NCBI RefSeq assembly: GCF_002803085.1
Contig: NZ_NNBJ01000005.1
Location: 1 to 64,000, forward strand
Source of the DNA: Streptomyces sp. CB01201
GTDB taxonomy: Bacteria; Actinomycetota; Actinomycetes; Streptomycetales; Streptomycetaceae
Reading direction: 5' to 3'
DNA length: 64,000 nt
Of this stretch, positions 26,836 through 36,151 are shown in pieces. Below the pieces are notes generated by a model. It worked only from the letters and a program-made list of their open reading frames with translations, did no database searches and was not told the origin of the DNA. Position 1 is the stretch's first letter, and each line of letters opens with the position of its first letter. The position numbers and the translations under genes are program-made.

Positions 26836-27293
26836 CGTGCTCTCCTCCAACTGCGTGGCGGTGCTCGGACGTGCGATGACTCCTCCAGGGCGGTGCCCGG
26901 CCCGCATGCCGGGCAGGGTGGGCCGGTTGCCTGGGGCAGTGGTGATGAGAAACCCGGCGCCGGGTCCGGGGCGCTTGGAAGAAGGCTTCTGAAGATGGAT
27001 TCGTGGCCGGAGGCCGGGCGGATTGGTTGGCCCGGGCATTCGCTTCGTCGAGGCGCGTCGCGGTGGCGGCAGGAGCGGTGGCGGCAGCGGCGCGACAGGA
27101 GCGGCATTGGCCGGGACAACACCCGTTCCGCCAGGCGGAGTTGGTGATCCTCTCGGTCGCCTCCGTACGGTTTGCGGTGTATCCGCGTGTCATATGCCGG
27201 ACTTCCTCGTTGGTGGGGTGCGGTCCGGGGTTGTCCGGCCGCACTGGTCTGTACGGGCACCGGGATGCGGGTGCCGGATGGAGGAGGAGCGCC
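26836..27293. other. Divergent intergenic region between CHRD and chaplin-like genes
   Basis: 458 bp between divergent genes for two secreted proteins. I see a GGAGG-like ribosome-binding site for each gene, the strongest being GAGGAGGAG at 27281-27289. No convincing -35/-10 pair and no intact gene were found. Confidence 0.5.
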
Positions 27294-27602
27294 ATGAGCG
27301 TGGGGACGCGGAGTGCGGGCGGTGCCGTGCGGCGTGCGGGAGCGCGGGCGGCAGTACTGGGCGCGGCGACGGGGGCGGCGCTGCTCCCGGCCGGTGCCGC
27401 CCAGGCGAGCGTGATCGGAGTCGGGAACGCGGTGTTCGGCAACACCTGTGTCAGCCAGGGCACCGCACGGACGGTGGGATCCACCGTGACCGGGAGCGGG
27501 GTGGCGAGCGGCAATCAGACCGGCCTGCCGCTGGACCTGCCGCGCAATCACTGCGGCAACAGCGGCATCGTCTGCACGGCGCTGATCCCCGCCAGCGTGT
27601 GA
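27294..27602 (+). CDS. Small secreted chaplin-like protein
   Basis: A 102-residue exported peptide. The signal peptide ends at AQA (about residue 38), leaving about 64 residues. GNAVFGNTC and, later, ASGNQTGLPLDLPRNHCGNS echo the two halves of the chaplin motif (SGN..Q.P...P.N.CGN, then PAFGNTC), but in reversed order. Three Cys residues are present, one more than in a single chaplin domain. Chaplins coat aerial hyphae as amyloid films, and this one may be a divergent surface peptide. GAGGAGGAG five bases upstream is a strong ribosome-binding site. A TPR-like gene follows 19 bp later. Confidence 0.65.
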   Translation: MSVGTRSAGGAVRRAGARAAVLGAATGAALLPAGAAQASVIGVGNAVFGNTCVSQGTARTVGSTVTGSGVASGNQTGLPLDLPRNHCGNSGIVCTALIPASV

Positions 27603-27621
27603 ACGAGCCGGCGAGCGCGAG

Positions 27622-28908
27622 ATGAGTGGCCGAACAGTGGAAAACCGCACGGCGGCGGGCAGCCCGGTGGCGGAGCGGGCCGTGGAGGCGCTTCTGTCGC
27701 TGAGCGGGCAGGTGCTGCCGCTGCTGCGTCAGTGGGTCGGCTCGGACGAGAGCTGCGGTGTGGCGCGGGCGCTGCTGGCGCTGGCAACCGGAGACCGCTG
27801 GGACGACGCCGTTCTGAAGGAGCAACTGTCGATCGCGCACCGCGACGCGCTGGCCGCCGGAGAGCGGGAGGCGAGTCTGGTGTACGGGATCTTCCTCCAC
27901 ACCCACCGGCAGTATCGGCTGACCGCCGATCACCTGGTGGAGCACTTCGCCCGGTGGCCCGCCGATGAGCAGGCCGGGCTGATGCTGGGAGCGTTCTCCT
28001 CCTGCGCCGATGCCGCCTACTGTGCGCACGGCGATGCCCTGACGGAGGAGCAGGCGTCGGTGGCCGGACCGGACAGCTGGCCGTGGCAGAGCTGGCTTGC
28101 CGCGACCAGAGCAGAGCAGGGCCGGACCCGTGAAGCGCACGAACTGGCGCTCCGCGCACTGGACTTGTACCCACGCTCCGGTGTGGCCGCGCACGCTCTC
28201 GCGCACGCCGAGCACGAGCTGGGAGGCGGTCCCGCCGCAACCGGCTTCCTGGACCAGTGGCTGCGGGCGGACCCCGGGGCGATGCAGTCACGACACCTGA
28301 ACTGGCATGCCGCGCTCCAGTCCATCGCCTGCGGCGACTTTCCCGACGCGCGCCGACGGGCGGATACCGCACTGGCGCACACGGATGTGGGCATGCGCGC
28401 CGCGACGAACTGGCGCCTGCTCCTGGCAGGACAGACTCCCGCCGGTCGAAGCGACCCGGAGCAGGTACGGGAACTGCTGGCCGCGCCGGGTGGGATGGCG
28501 GAGGTCTTCCACACGTTCAACCTCGCCCTGGCCCTGGCCGTGGAGGCTGCCACCGACGACCTGCACACCCTGGCCCGCCGGGCCGCCGCCGACGAACGCC
28601 CCGACTACCGCGATGTCCTGGCCCCCGTCGCCCAAGCGCTGGCGGAGATCACCGCGGGCCACCCCCGTGCCGCCGTGAAACTGCTCACCGGTCTGGGCGA
28701 GAAGACGGAACGGATCGGCGGCGTACGGGTCGAGCGCGAAATCATCCAGGACACCCTCGCCCGCGCCCTGGTCGACACGGGAGAACACGCGCGCGCGGCC
28801 CAGCTGCTCCATCACCGCACCACGACCCGCCGCCACCACACCTACGAGGACCTCCTCCTGGCCTCACGTACTGCGGCCGCTGCGGCCGCTGCGGCTGGCG
28901 CCCATTGA
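27622..28908 (+). CDS. TPR-like helical-repeat protein
   Basis: A 428-residue soluble protein built almost wholly of helix pairs that look like tetratricopeptide-type repeats, for example EAHELALRALDLYPRSGVAAHALAH and related helices across residues 60-410. Trp and His residues are frequent, and no catalytic motif is visible. The C-terminus is an Ala run. It starts 19 bp after the chaplin-like gene, probably in the same transcript. Such proteins usually act as scaffolds. No specific role can be assigned. Confidence 0.75.
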   Translation: MSGRTVENRTAAGSPVAERAVEALLSLSGQVLPLLRQWVGSDESCGVARALLALATGDRWDDAVLKEQLSIAHRDALAAGEREASLVYGIFLHTHRQYRLTADHLVEHFARWPADEQAGLMLGAFSSCADAAYCAHGDALTEEQASVAGPDSWPWQSWLAATRAEQGRTREAHELALRALDLYPRSGVAAHALAHAEHELGGGPAATGFLDQWLRADPGAMQSRHLNWHAALQSIACGDFPDARRRADTALAHTDVGMRAATNWRLLLAGQTPAGRSDPEQVRELLAAPGGMAEVFHTFNLALALAVEAATDDLHTLARRAAADERPDYRDVLAPVAQALAEITAGHPRAAVKLLTGLGEKTERIGGVRVEREIIQDTLARALVDTGEHARAAQLLHHRTTTRRHHTYEDLLLASRTAAAAAAAAGAH

Positions 28909-29276
28909 TCCTCGCCAACGGGCAGCAGGGGTCCGGCCCGGACGATGAGAAGGCCGCCGGCGCATCCATGACCCGGTCCCATCCATGACCCGGTTCCATC
29001 CATGACCCGGTTCCATCCATGAGCCGGTCCCATCCGCGACCCGCACCAGCACCCGGCCCCGGGAGCCTGGCCTAGGGCGCCACCCCGCTCGATGCTCTCG
29101 CCACCTGGCACGCGGAGATCACCCGTGCCCGCGAGCACCGCGCCGGCCGCGCCTTGTGGCTGCGGTCCGGGTCGACGACGTCCTTCAACCCGAGCCCCGA
29201 GCCCCGAGCCCCGGGCCAATCGGGTGATCTCGGCCTCGACGGCAACACAGCCGTCAAGGCAGCTTGTCCTACTTGC
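28909..29276. other. Non-coding stretch with 17-bp repeats and possible coding relic
   Basis: 368 bp without an intact gene. It holds the 17-bp tandem array at 28963-29047. At 29076-29186 the plus strand reads like a fragment (LDALATWHAEITRAREH and GRALWLRSGSTTSFNP) with no start, which I could not identify. It continues in frame into the next gene, so it could be an eroded 5' extension. Confidence 0.45.
28963..29047. repeat. Array of 17-bp tandem repeats
   Basis: CATCCATGACCCGGTCC (28963-28979) is followed by two CATCCATGACCCGGTTC copies (28980-28996 and 28997-29013), a CATCCATGAGCCGGTCC (29014-29030) and a degenerate fifth unit to 29047. Unit identity is about 90% over the first four. Lying between genes, it may be variable in copy number between strains. 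Confidence 0.85.
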
Positions 29277-29912
29277 ATGACAGACCATCAGATGATGTCG
29301 CGACCTGCCGTCCCCGCCGCCCGGGCTGCCCGCACCGGCCGCCCGGGCAGGCACCACCGTCTCCCCTCACCGGCCGAACGCCGACGGCTGCGCGAGCAGT
29401 GGGGGCTCACCACACGGCAAGTCGCCGCCGCGTTCCAGGTGACTCCCGCCACGGTGCGCAGCTGGGAGGCCGGACGCACCTCTCCGCGCGGGCGGCGCGG
29501 GGCTGCCTACGGGCGATTCCTGGCGGGCCTCGCCCAACACGCCCTGCCGATCTCCGCGCGTCCCGATGTGCCGCCGCACGAGCCACCCGCGCGTACGGAT
29601 GCGCGTACCGATGCGCGTACCGACAAGTCGCCCCCCGCACAGACAGCGGTCGCTGCAGCCGACCAGCAAGACTCCTCCCTCGCCGGAACGGCGAACGAAG
29701 CCTGCGGTGTCCCGGACCAGCGGTCGCCCGCGCCGCGCAGCCGCCCTGCCGCGACACGGGCGGCGCGCGTCCGCGTCGCCCATGTCGACACTGCCCGGCG
29801 ACACTCCACGGCCCCTGCCCCCGGACTGTCGTGGGGACGCTTCGCCGGTGCCGCAGCAAGCCTGTGGTCACTGGCCCTGTGGGTCATCGTCACCTGTCCG
29901 CCGACAAGATGA
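29277..29912 (+). CDS. Helix-turn-helix protein with C-terminal membrane segment
   Basis: A 211-residue protein. The N-terminal half carries an XRE-like helix-turn-helix, LTTRQVAAAFQVTPATVRSW followed by EAGRTSPRGRRGAAYGRFL (about residues 42-82). A Pro/Ala-rich linker with three imperfect ARTD repeats follows, and the last 20 residues form a single hydrophobic segment (AGAAASLWSLALWVIV). The combination of DNA-binding domain and membrane tail suggests a membrane-tethered regulator. The start ATG 29277 has no good ribosome-binding site. Related helix-turn-helix proteins are frequent in Streptomyces chromosome arms. The target is unknown. Confidence 0.6.
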   Translation: MTDHQMMSRPAVPAARAARTGRPGRHHRLPSPAERRRLREQWGLTTRQVAAAFQVTPATVRSWEAGRTSPRGRRGAAYGRFLAGLAQHALPISARPDVPPHEPPARTDARTDARTDKSPPAQTAVAAADQQDSSLAGTANEACGVPDQRSPAPRSRPAATRAARVRVAHVDTARRHSTAPAPGLSWGRFAGAAASLWSLALWVIVTCPPTR

Positions 29913-30288
29913 CCCGTCGCCCTGGTCGAGCCGTCCCATCGTCGACGCCGAGCGTTCGCGACAGCGGTTCCTGCCGCCCCCGGACGTACCTGAGGGGGCG
30001 GCGGAGATGTCCACGACGGCGCGGCAGCGCGGCCGACGGGACCGGTTCGCGAGGCCGTCGGCCGGTCCGCACGGGGTGTCGCAGGAGGGCGTGAGGGCAA
30101 GGGGACCGCCGAGGGGTCACCTTCCCGTCCCGGAGGGCAGCCGGTGATGTCCGGGTCTCCGGGTCGTCGACACCGGAGCCGGTCACCTTGGCCATGGGAG
30201 TGGACCACATGGCGTGCGTGCTCACGTCCCCCCCCGCCTTCTGACCCTGCCTGTGGGACCGCGGGGGACGGATGAGAGGGTCGGACGG
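29913..30288. other. Intergenic region with no recognised feature
   Basis: 376 bp between the HTH membrane protein and the PcaL gene. I see no intact gene, clear promoter or terminator. Short open frames on both strands look incidental. Confidence 0.5.
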
Positions 30289-31653
30289 GTGAGCGAGATA
30301 CCACCGGACACCCTGCAATACCGCTGTGACGGCCCAGAGGACGCCGCGGTCCTGGTCGTGGGCCCCTCCCTCGGGACCACCTGGCACATGTGGGATCGCC
30401 AGATACCGGAGCTGGCCAAGACCTGGCGGGTGGTCCGGTTCGACCTGCCGGGGCACGGCGGCGCGCCCGCGAGCCCCGCGCACTCCGTCGCCGAGCTCGC
30501 CGACCGTCTGATCGCCACGCTGGACGGGCTCGGCGTGCAGCGCTTCGGCTACGCCGGCTGTTCCATCGGTGGCGCGATCGGCGCCGATCTGGCCCTGCGC
30601 CACCCGCACCGCCTCGCCTCGCTGGCCCTGGTCGCCGCCGCGCCCCGGTTCGGGACCGCCGACGAATACCGCCAGCGCGGCGTGATCGTCCGTACCAACG
30701 GCATGGACCCGATGGCACGCTCCGCGCCCGAGCGCTGGTTCACGCCCGCCTACGCCGCGGCCCAGCCCGCGATCGTGGAGTGGGCCGTACAGATGGTCCG
30801 CACCACGGACCCGGCCTGCTACATCGCGGCCTGCGAGGCGCTGGCCGCCTTCGATGTCCGGGCCGAGCTCGGCCGCATCACCGTGCCCACGCTCGCCCTG
30901 GTCGGCGCCGAGGACCGGGTGACCGGGCCCGGCGACGCGCGCACCCTGGTCGCGGGCATTCCGGGCGCCGGCCTCGCCGTGGTGCCGGGCGCGGCCCATC
31001 TCGCCCCGGTCGAACAGCCGGGTGCCGTCACCGATCTCCTGGTGCGCCACTTCTCCACCGCATGGCAGCCCGCGCCCGATTCGACGACCGGGCTCACCGC
31101 TATGCCGGCTCCGGCCCCCGTCACACCGATGGCACCGCCCGCCCCCGTGCCCCCGCTCGCGCCGCCGGCTCCCAGCGCTCCCTTCGCGCCCGAGGCCCCG
31201 GCCGAGACGGCGGCCCCGGCCCTCGATCGGCGGGCCCCCGACCAGCCCGCCGAGGTCGAGCCGCATGCGGTGCCGGACGCGTACGAGCGCGGCATGAAGA
31301 TCCGGCGCGAGGTGCTCGGCGACGCCCACGTGGACGCGGAGACCGCAGGCACCGACGCCTTCGGCCGCGACTTCGACGAGCTCACCACCCGGCACGCCTG
31401 GGGCGAGGTGTGGGCGAGGGAGGGCCTCGACCGGCGCACCCGGGCCGCGGTGGCCCTGGCCGCGCTCGCTTCGGGCGGTCACCTGGACGAGCTCGCGTCC
31501 CACACCCGGGCCGCGCTGCGCGCCGGGCTCACCCCGGACGAGATCAAGGAAGTGCTGCTCCAGACCGGCGTGTACTGCGGCACCCCCGCCGCGAGCGCCG
31601 CTTTCAGGGTCGCGGGCGCGGTCATCCGGGAGGAGACGACGCCCCGCGGATGA
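30289..31653 (+). CDS. pcaL: PcaL: 3-oxoadipate enol-lactonase / 4-carboxymuconolactone decarboxylase fusion
   Basis: A 454-residue fusion of two beta-ketoadipate pathway enzymes. Residues 1-260 are an alpha/beta-hydrolase enol-lactonase with nucleophile Ser92 in GCSIGG and the late His in GAAHLAP. Residues about 262-325 are a Pro/Ala linker (APAPVTPMAPPAPVPPLAPP). Residues about 330-454 are a carboxymuconolactone decarboxylase with ASGGHLDELASHTRAAL. The fusion is known as PcaL in actinomycetes and handles protocatechuate degradation. No other pca gene is seen within the window. GTG 30289 is chosen because an upstream start adds unrelated residues. Confidence 0.85.
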   Translation: MSEIPPDTLQYRCDGPEDAAVLVVGPSLGTTWHMWDRQIPELAKTWRVVRFDLPGHGGAPASPAHSVAELADRLIATLDGLGVQRFGYAGCSIGGAIGADLALRHPHRLASLALVAAAPRFGTADEYRQRGVIVRTNGMDPMARSAPERWFTPAYAAAQPAIVEWAVQMVRTTDPACYIAACEALAAFDVRAELGRITVPTLALVGAEDRVTGPGDARTLVAGIPGAGLAVVPGAAHLAPVEQPGAVTDLLVRHFSTAWQPAPDSTTGLTAMPAPAPVTPMAPPAPVPPLAPPAPSAPFAPEAPAETAAPALDRRAPDQPAEVEPHAVPDAYERGMKIRREVLGDAHVDAETAGTDAFGRDFDELTTRHAWGEVWAREGLDRRTRAAVALAALASGGHLDELASHTRAALRAGLTPDEIKEVLLQTGVYCGTPAASAAFRVAGAVIREETTPRG

Positions 31654-31697
31654 CCTGATTCCGTGCCGCGGCGCGGCCCCGGGAGCAGGATGGAGGC

Positions 31698-32336
31698 ATG
31701 AATCCGAAACTGACCAAGAAGACCCATGCCTGCGTCCAGCTGGAGAAGGACGGCCGCACGCTCGTCATCGACCCGGGCACGTTCAGCGAGAGCGACGCTG
31801 CGCTCGGCGCCGACGCCATCCTGGTCACCCACGAGCACCTCGACCACTTCAACGAGGAGCGGCTGCGGACCGGCCTCGAAGCCAACCCGGCCGCCGAGAT
31901 CTGGACCTTGCGCAGCGTCGCGGAGAAGATCTCGGCAGCCTTCCCGGGGCGCGTCCACACGGTGGGCCACGGGGACGCCTTCAGCGCGGCCGGCTTCGAC
32001 ATCCAGGTGTACGGCGAGCTGCACGCGGTGATCCACCCCGACATCCCGCGCATCACCAACATCGGCTTCCTGGTGGACGGTTCGGTCTTCCACCCCGGCG
32101 ACGCGCTCACCGTCCCGGACCGTGCCGTGGACACCCTGATGGTTCCGGTGATGGCTCCCTGGAACAAGATCTCCGAGGTCATCGACTACGTGCGCGAGGT
32201 GAAGCCGCGCCGCGCCATCGACATCCACGACGCCCTGCTCACCGACCTCGCCCGGCCCATCTACGACTCGCAGATCGGCGGCCTCGGCGGGGCCGAGCAC
32301 CAGCGTCTGACGCCGGGGGACTCGACGGAACTGTGA
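31698..32336 (+). CDS. Metallo-beta-lactamase-fold hydrolase (UlaG-like)
   Basis: A 212-residue hydrolase with the metal motif THEHLDHF (residues about 44-51), further ligands in HPGDAL and DIHDALL, and the start KLTKKTHACVQLEKDGRTLVIDPG seen in UlaG-like and other MBL-fold enzymes. It likely cleaves a phosphoester or lactone, but the substrate cannot be predicted. It lies 44 bp after the PcaL gene and 30 bp before the exonuclease III gene, all in one direction. Confidence 0.8.
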   Translation: MNPKLTKKTHACVQLEKDGRTLVIDPGTFSESDAALGADAILVTHEHLDHFNEERLRTGLEANPAAEIWTLRSVAEKISAAFPGRVHTVGHGDAFSAAGFDIQVYGELHAVIHPDIPRITNIGFLVDGSVFHPGDALTVPDRAVDTLMVPVMAPWNKISEVIDYVREVKPRRAIDIHDALLTDLARPIYDSQIGGLGGAEHQRLTPGDSTEL

Positions 32337-32366
32337 GTGTCACAGCCGGGCGGTAGGTTGGGATCC

Positions 32367-33146
32367 ATGCGCATCGCCACCTGGAACGTCAACTCGATCA
32401 CCGCCCGGCTGCCCCGCCTGCTGGCCTGGCTGGAGAGCACCGGCACGGACGTGCTGTGCATCCAGGAGACCAAGACCACGGCCGAGGGCTTCCCCGCCGC
32501 CGAGCTGCGCGAGCTCGGCTACGAGTCCGCCGTCAACGCCACCGGCCGGTGGAACGGGGTGGCCCTGGTCTCCCGCGTCGGCCTCGACGACGTCGTGCTC
32601 GGGCTGCCCGGCGGCCCCGACTACGAGGGCGTGGAGGAGCCCCGCGCGATCTCGGCGACCTGCGGCGGAGTCCGCCTCTGGTCGGTCTACGTACCCAACG
32701 GCCGCGAGGTCGAGCACGACCACTACGCGTACAAGCTGGCCTGGTTCGCGGCCCTGAAGGCGGCCGTCGCCGAGGACGCGGCGGGCGGGCGCCCCTTCGC
32801 GGTGCTCGGCGACTACAACGTGGCCCCCACCGACGAGGACGTCTACGACCCCAGTGTCTTCGAGGGCCTGACCCATGTCACCCCCGCCGAGCGGGCCGCC
32901 CTCGCCGCCCTGCGCGAGGCCGGCCTGTCCGACGTGGTGCCCCGCCCGCTGAAGTACGACCGCCCGTACACCTACTGGGACTACCGCCAGCTGGCCTTCC
33001 CCAAGAACCGGGGCATGCGCATCGACCTGGTCTACGGCAACGAGCCGTTCGCCAAGGCCGTCAAGGACAGCTATGTCGACCGCGAGGAGCGCAAGGGCAA
33101 GGGCGCGTCGGACCATGCCCCGGTCGTGGTGGACCTGGAGGTCTGA
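32367..33146 (+). CDS. xthA: Exodeoxyribonuclease III
   Basis: A 259-residue AP endonuclease/3'-exonuclease of the ExoIII family. MRIATWNVNSITARLPRLL is the N-terminal strand and first metal ligand, followed by CIQETKT (Glu), LVSRVGLDD, YVPNG, GDYNVAPTDEDV (Asp and Asn) and GASDHAPVVVDL (catalytic Asp-His). It removes 3' blocks and cuts at abasic sites in base-excision repair. The usual length and motifs are intact. A GTG at 32337 is an upstream alternative start, but the motif begins exactly at ATG 32367. Confidence 0.93.
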   Translation: MRIATWNVNSITARLPRLLAWLESTGTDVLCIQETKTTAEGFPAAELRELGYESAVNATGRWNGVALVSRVGLDDVVLGLPGGPDYEGVEEPRAISATCGGVRLWSVYVPNGREVEHDHYAYKLAWFAALKAAVAEDAAGGRPFAVLGDYNVAPTDEDVYDPSVFEGLTHVTPAERAALAALREAGLSDVVPRPLKYDRPYTYWDYRQLAFPKNRGMRIDLVYGNEPFAKAVKDSYVDREERKGKGASDHAPVVVDLEV

Positions 33147-33230
33147 GCCCCGCGCCGTCAGCCCGGGGTTGACGTGACCCGCCGCGTGCCCTGTGGTGCG
33201 ATCAAGCCACCGAGTGGGACTCTGGATCGT

Positions 33231-33665
33231 ATGAACTTCCTCCAGAACTGGCGCAAGCGGCACTCGGCGGCAAGCGGGGTGGCGGTCTCGGAGGCCGTCA
33301 GGGAAGACCCGGAGGGCGTCGCCGAGCTGCTCTCCGAGTGCGAGCTGCTGCGGACCCGGGCCTGGCAGAGCAAGCTCGAACTGGACGACTCCCCGCTCTC
33401 GTTGCAGGCCCTGGACCAGCTGCCGCCGCGCTGGCGCGACGACCCGGAGGAGCTGCCCTGGCTCGGCAACGACGCGGGCCTGTATCTGGGGACGGTCATC
33501 GTCCGGACCGTCCCCGGTGCGCTCTGGGACGTGTGGCCCAGTGGCCGGCCGGTGGTGCGGCTCGCCTCCGGCCGGGAGATCGACGTCGTGGACGCGGGCC
33601 TGACCTGGGCCACGACCGGGGCCCCCGAGCTGTACCAGGTGTACGCCGAGGCCTCGGAGGCCTGA
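33231..33665 (+). CDS. DUF6278-like small protein
   Basis: A 144-residue soluble protein starting MNFLQNWRKRHSAASG. Features include the acidic middle ELLSECELLRTRAWQSKLEL and an all-beta-looking C-terminal part (GTVIVRTVPGALWDVW, RPVVRLASGREIDVV). It resembles the actinobacterial DUF6278 family, for which no function is known to me. It follows exonuclease III after 84 bp. An in-frame ATG at 33231 matches the family start; a GTG at 33174 is the alternative. Confidence 0.7.
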   Translation: MNFLQNWRKRHSAASGVAVSEAVREDPEGVAELLSECELLRTRAWQSKLELDDSPLSLQALDQLPPRWRDDPEELPWLGNDAGLYLGTVIVRTVPGALWDVWPSGRPVVRLASGREIDVVDAGLTWATTGAPELYQVYAEASEA

Positions 33666-33830
33666 CGGGCGGCCGTTCCCCGGCGCCCTCCCGGCCCGCG
33701 TGGGAGCGACGCGGGCCCATTCGGTCAAAATACGGTTTATGCCCTATTCGTGCGTGTCGAGATGAAGTCCCTTACCCGGCTGGATAGTTTGCGCTGACCT
33801 CGACACAGCGATGAGTGGGCAGGACAGCGT

Positions 33831-34574
<744 letters not shown>

Positions 34575-34593
34575 ACGGGGGGTGTACGCAACG

Positions 34594-35499
34594 ATGATGG
34601 CCACACGACGCGCGCTCGCCGCCCTGGTGCTCGCACTGGCCCTGGCCGGCTGCGGCAAGTCGGGCAGCCCGCCGGTGAAGGGCCCGAAGGCCGAACTGCT
34701 GCCGCACTACACGGTCGCCAAGGGCTTCAGCCTGCCGGGCTCCCCGGTCTGGCAGCGGGCCAAGAACCGCGGCCACCTGATCGTCGGCGCCAAGGAGGAC
34801 CAGCCCTACCTCGGTGAGAAGGACCCGGCCACCGGCGTCTACACCGGCTTCGACATCGAGATCGCCAAGATGATGTCGGCCTCGCTCGGCTTCGACCCCG
34901 CGACCATCGAGTTCAAGACGATCGCCTCGGCCAACCGCGAAACCGCCCTGCAGAACGGCCAGATCGACTACTACGTCGGCACCTACACCATCAACGACAA
35001 CCGCAAGAAGCTGGTCGGCTTCGCGGGCCCGTACTACCTGGCGGGCCAGGGCCTGCTCGTACGCACCGACGAGAACGGGCTCACCACGCCCCAGGACTTC
35101 GACGGCAAGCGCGTCTGCTCGGCGGCGGGTTCGACCCCGTACCAGCGGATGGAGAAGGACTATCCGAAGGTCGACATGGTCGCCTACGACACCTACTCGG
35201 TGTGCGTGGACAACCTGCTCACCTTCCAGGTCGACGCCGTCACCACCGACGACACCATCCTGAGCGGCTACGCGGCCAAGGTGCCCGACCAGCTCAAGGT
35301 CGTCGGGAAGCCGTTCTCCAAGGAGCCCTACGGCATCGGCGTCCCCAAGAGCGACAACACCCTGCGGTTCGCGCTCGACGACGCCATCGAGGCCCACGAG
35401 AAGAACGGCGACTGGAAGAAGGCGTACGACGCGACGCTCGGCCTCTCCGGCCGGCCGCCCGCCCCCGCCCCGCCCATCGACCGCTACCCGGCGAGCTGA
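34594..35499 (+). CDS. gluB: Glutamate-binding lipoprotein
   Basis: A 301-residue binding lipoprotein with lipobox LALAGC and a type II solute-binding fold: GHLIVGAKEDQPYLGEKDP, TGFDIEIAKMMSASLGFDP, then AGPYYLAGQGLLVR. The text matches GluB proteins closely (SANRETALQNGQIDYYVGTY). It delivers glutamate to the two permeases. Start ATG 34594 is favoured, with a GGGGGG run 12 bases upstream; GTG 34582 and ATG 34597 are alternatives. It ends seven bases before the first permease gene. Confidence 0.88.
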   Translation: MMATRRALAALVLALALAGCGKSGSPPVKGPKAELLPHYTVAKGFSLPGSPVWQRAKNRGHLIVGAKEDQPYLGEKDPATGVYTGFDIEIAKMMSASLGFDPATIEFKTIASANRETALQNGQIDYYVGTYTINDNRKKLVGFAGPYYLAGQGLLVRTDENGLTTPQDFDGKRVCSAAGSTPYQRMEKDYPKVDMVAYDTYSVCVDNLLTFQVDAVTTDDTILSGYAAKVPDQLKVVGKPFSKEPYGIGVPKSDNTLRFALDDAIEAHEKNGDWKKAYDATLGLSGRPPAPAPPIDRYPAS

Positions 35500-35506
35500 G
35501 GCCGCA

Positions 35507-36151
35507 ATGGACGTACTCACCAAGAACTTCTCGCTGTACGGCAAGGGCTTCCTCGGCACCGTCGAACTGACCGTCTACGCCTCGGTCCTGGCCCTGGTGC
35601 TCGGCTTCGTCATGGCGTCCTGCCGGGTCTCGCCGGTCGGCTCGTTCCGGGTGCTCGGCACGGTGTGGGTGACCGTGCTGCGCAACACCCCGCTGACGCT
35701 GCTGTTCTTCGCCGTCCTGCTCGGCCTGCCGCGCTTCGGCCTGGTGCTGCCCTTCCAGCTCTTCGCGGTGATCGCGCTCGGCTGCTACACCTCGTCGTTC
35801 ATCTGCGAGGCGCTGCGCTCCGGCATCAACACCGTGCCCAAGGGGCAGGGCGAGGCGGCCAGAAGCCTCGGGATGACCTTCGGGCAGACCCTGTCCACGG
35901 TGGTGCTTCCGCAGGCCTTCCGGTCCGTGATCCCGCCGATCGGCTCCACGCTGATCGCCCTCGCCAAGAACTCCGCGATCGCCGGGGCGTTCAGCGTCAC
36001 TGAACTCCTCGGCACGTACAAGACGTTGAGCGAACTCGGCTACAACATCATCTGGACGTTCGTCTGGATCGCGATCGGCTACCTGATCATCACCCTCTTC
36101 ATCAGCGCCGTCTTCAACGTCCTCGAAAAGCGCTGGGGAGTCGCCCGATGA
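35507..36151 (+). CDS. gluC: Glutamate ABC transporter permease, subunit C
   Basis: A 214-residue amino-acid permease of the HisMQ class with five membrane segments. The conserved cytoplasmic EAA-type loop EAARSLGMTFGQTLSTVVLP is intact and contacts the ATPase. RNTPLTLLFFAVLL is the typical substrate-path segment. It forms a heterodimer with the GluD product. ATGA overlap with gluD shows translational coupling. Confidence 0.9.
   Translation: MDVLTKNFSLYGKGFLGTVELTVYASVLALVLGFVMASCRVSPVGSFRVLGTVWVTVLRNTPLTLLFFAVLLGLPRFGLVLPFQLFAVIALGCYTSSFICEALRSGINTVPKGQGEAARSLGMTFGQTLSTVVLPQAFRSVIPPIGSTLIALAKNSAIAGAFSVTELLGTYKTLSELGYNIIWTFVWIAIGYLIITLFISAVFNVLEKRWGVAR

Noticed and set aside
28909..29047. 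Repeat array as a CRISPR
   Set aside because: Units are tandem with no unique spacers, 17 bp long, and no cas genes are present.
28864..29357. Minus-strand frame made of MDGTGSW/MEPGHGW repeats
   Set aside because: It is the translation of the 17-bp DNA repeats and has no start signal or downstream domain.
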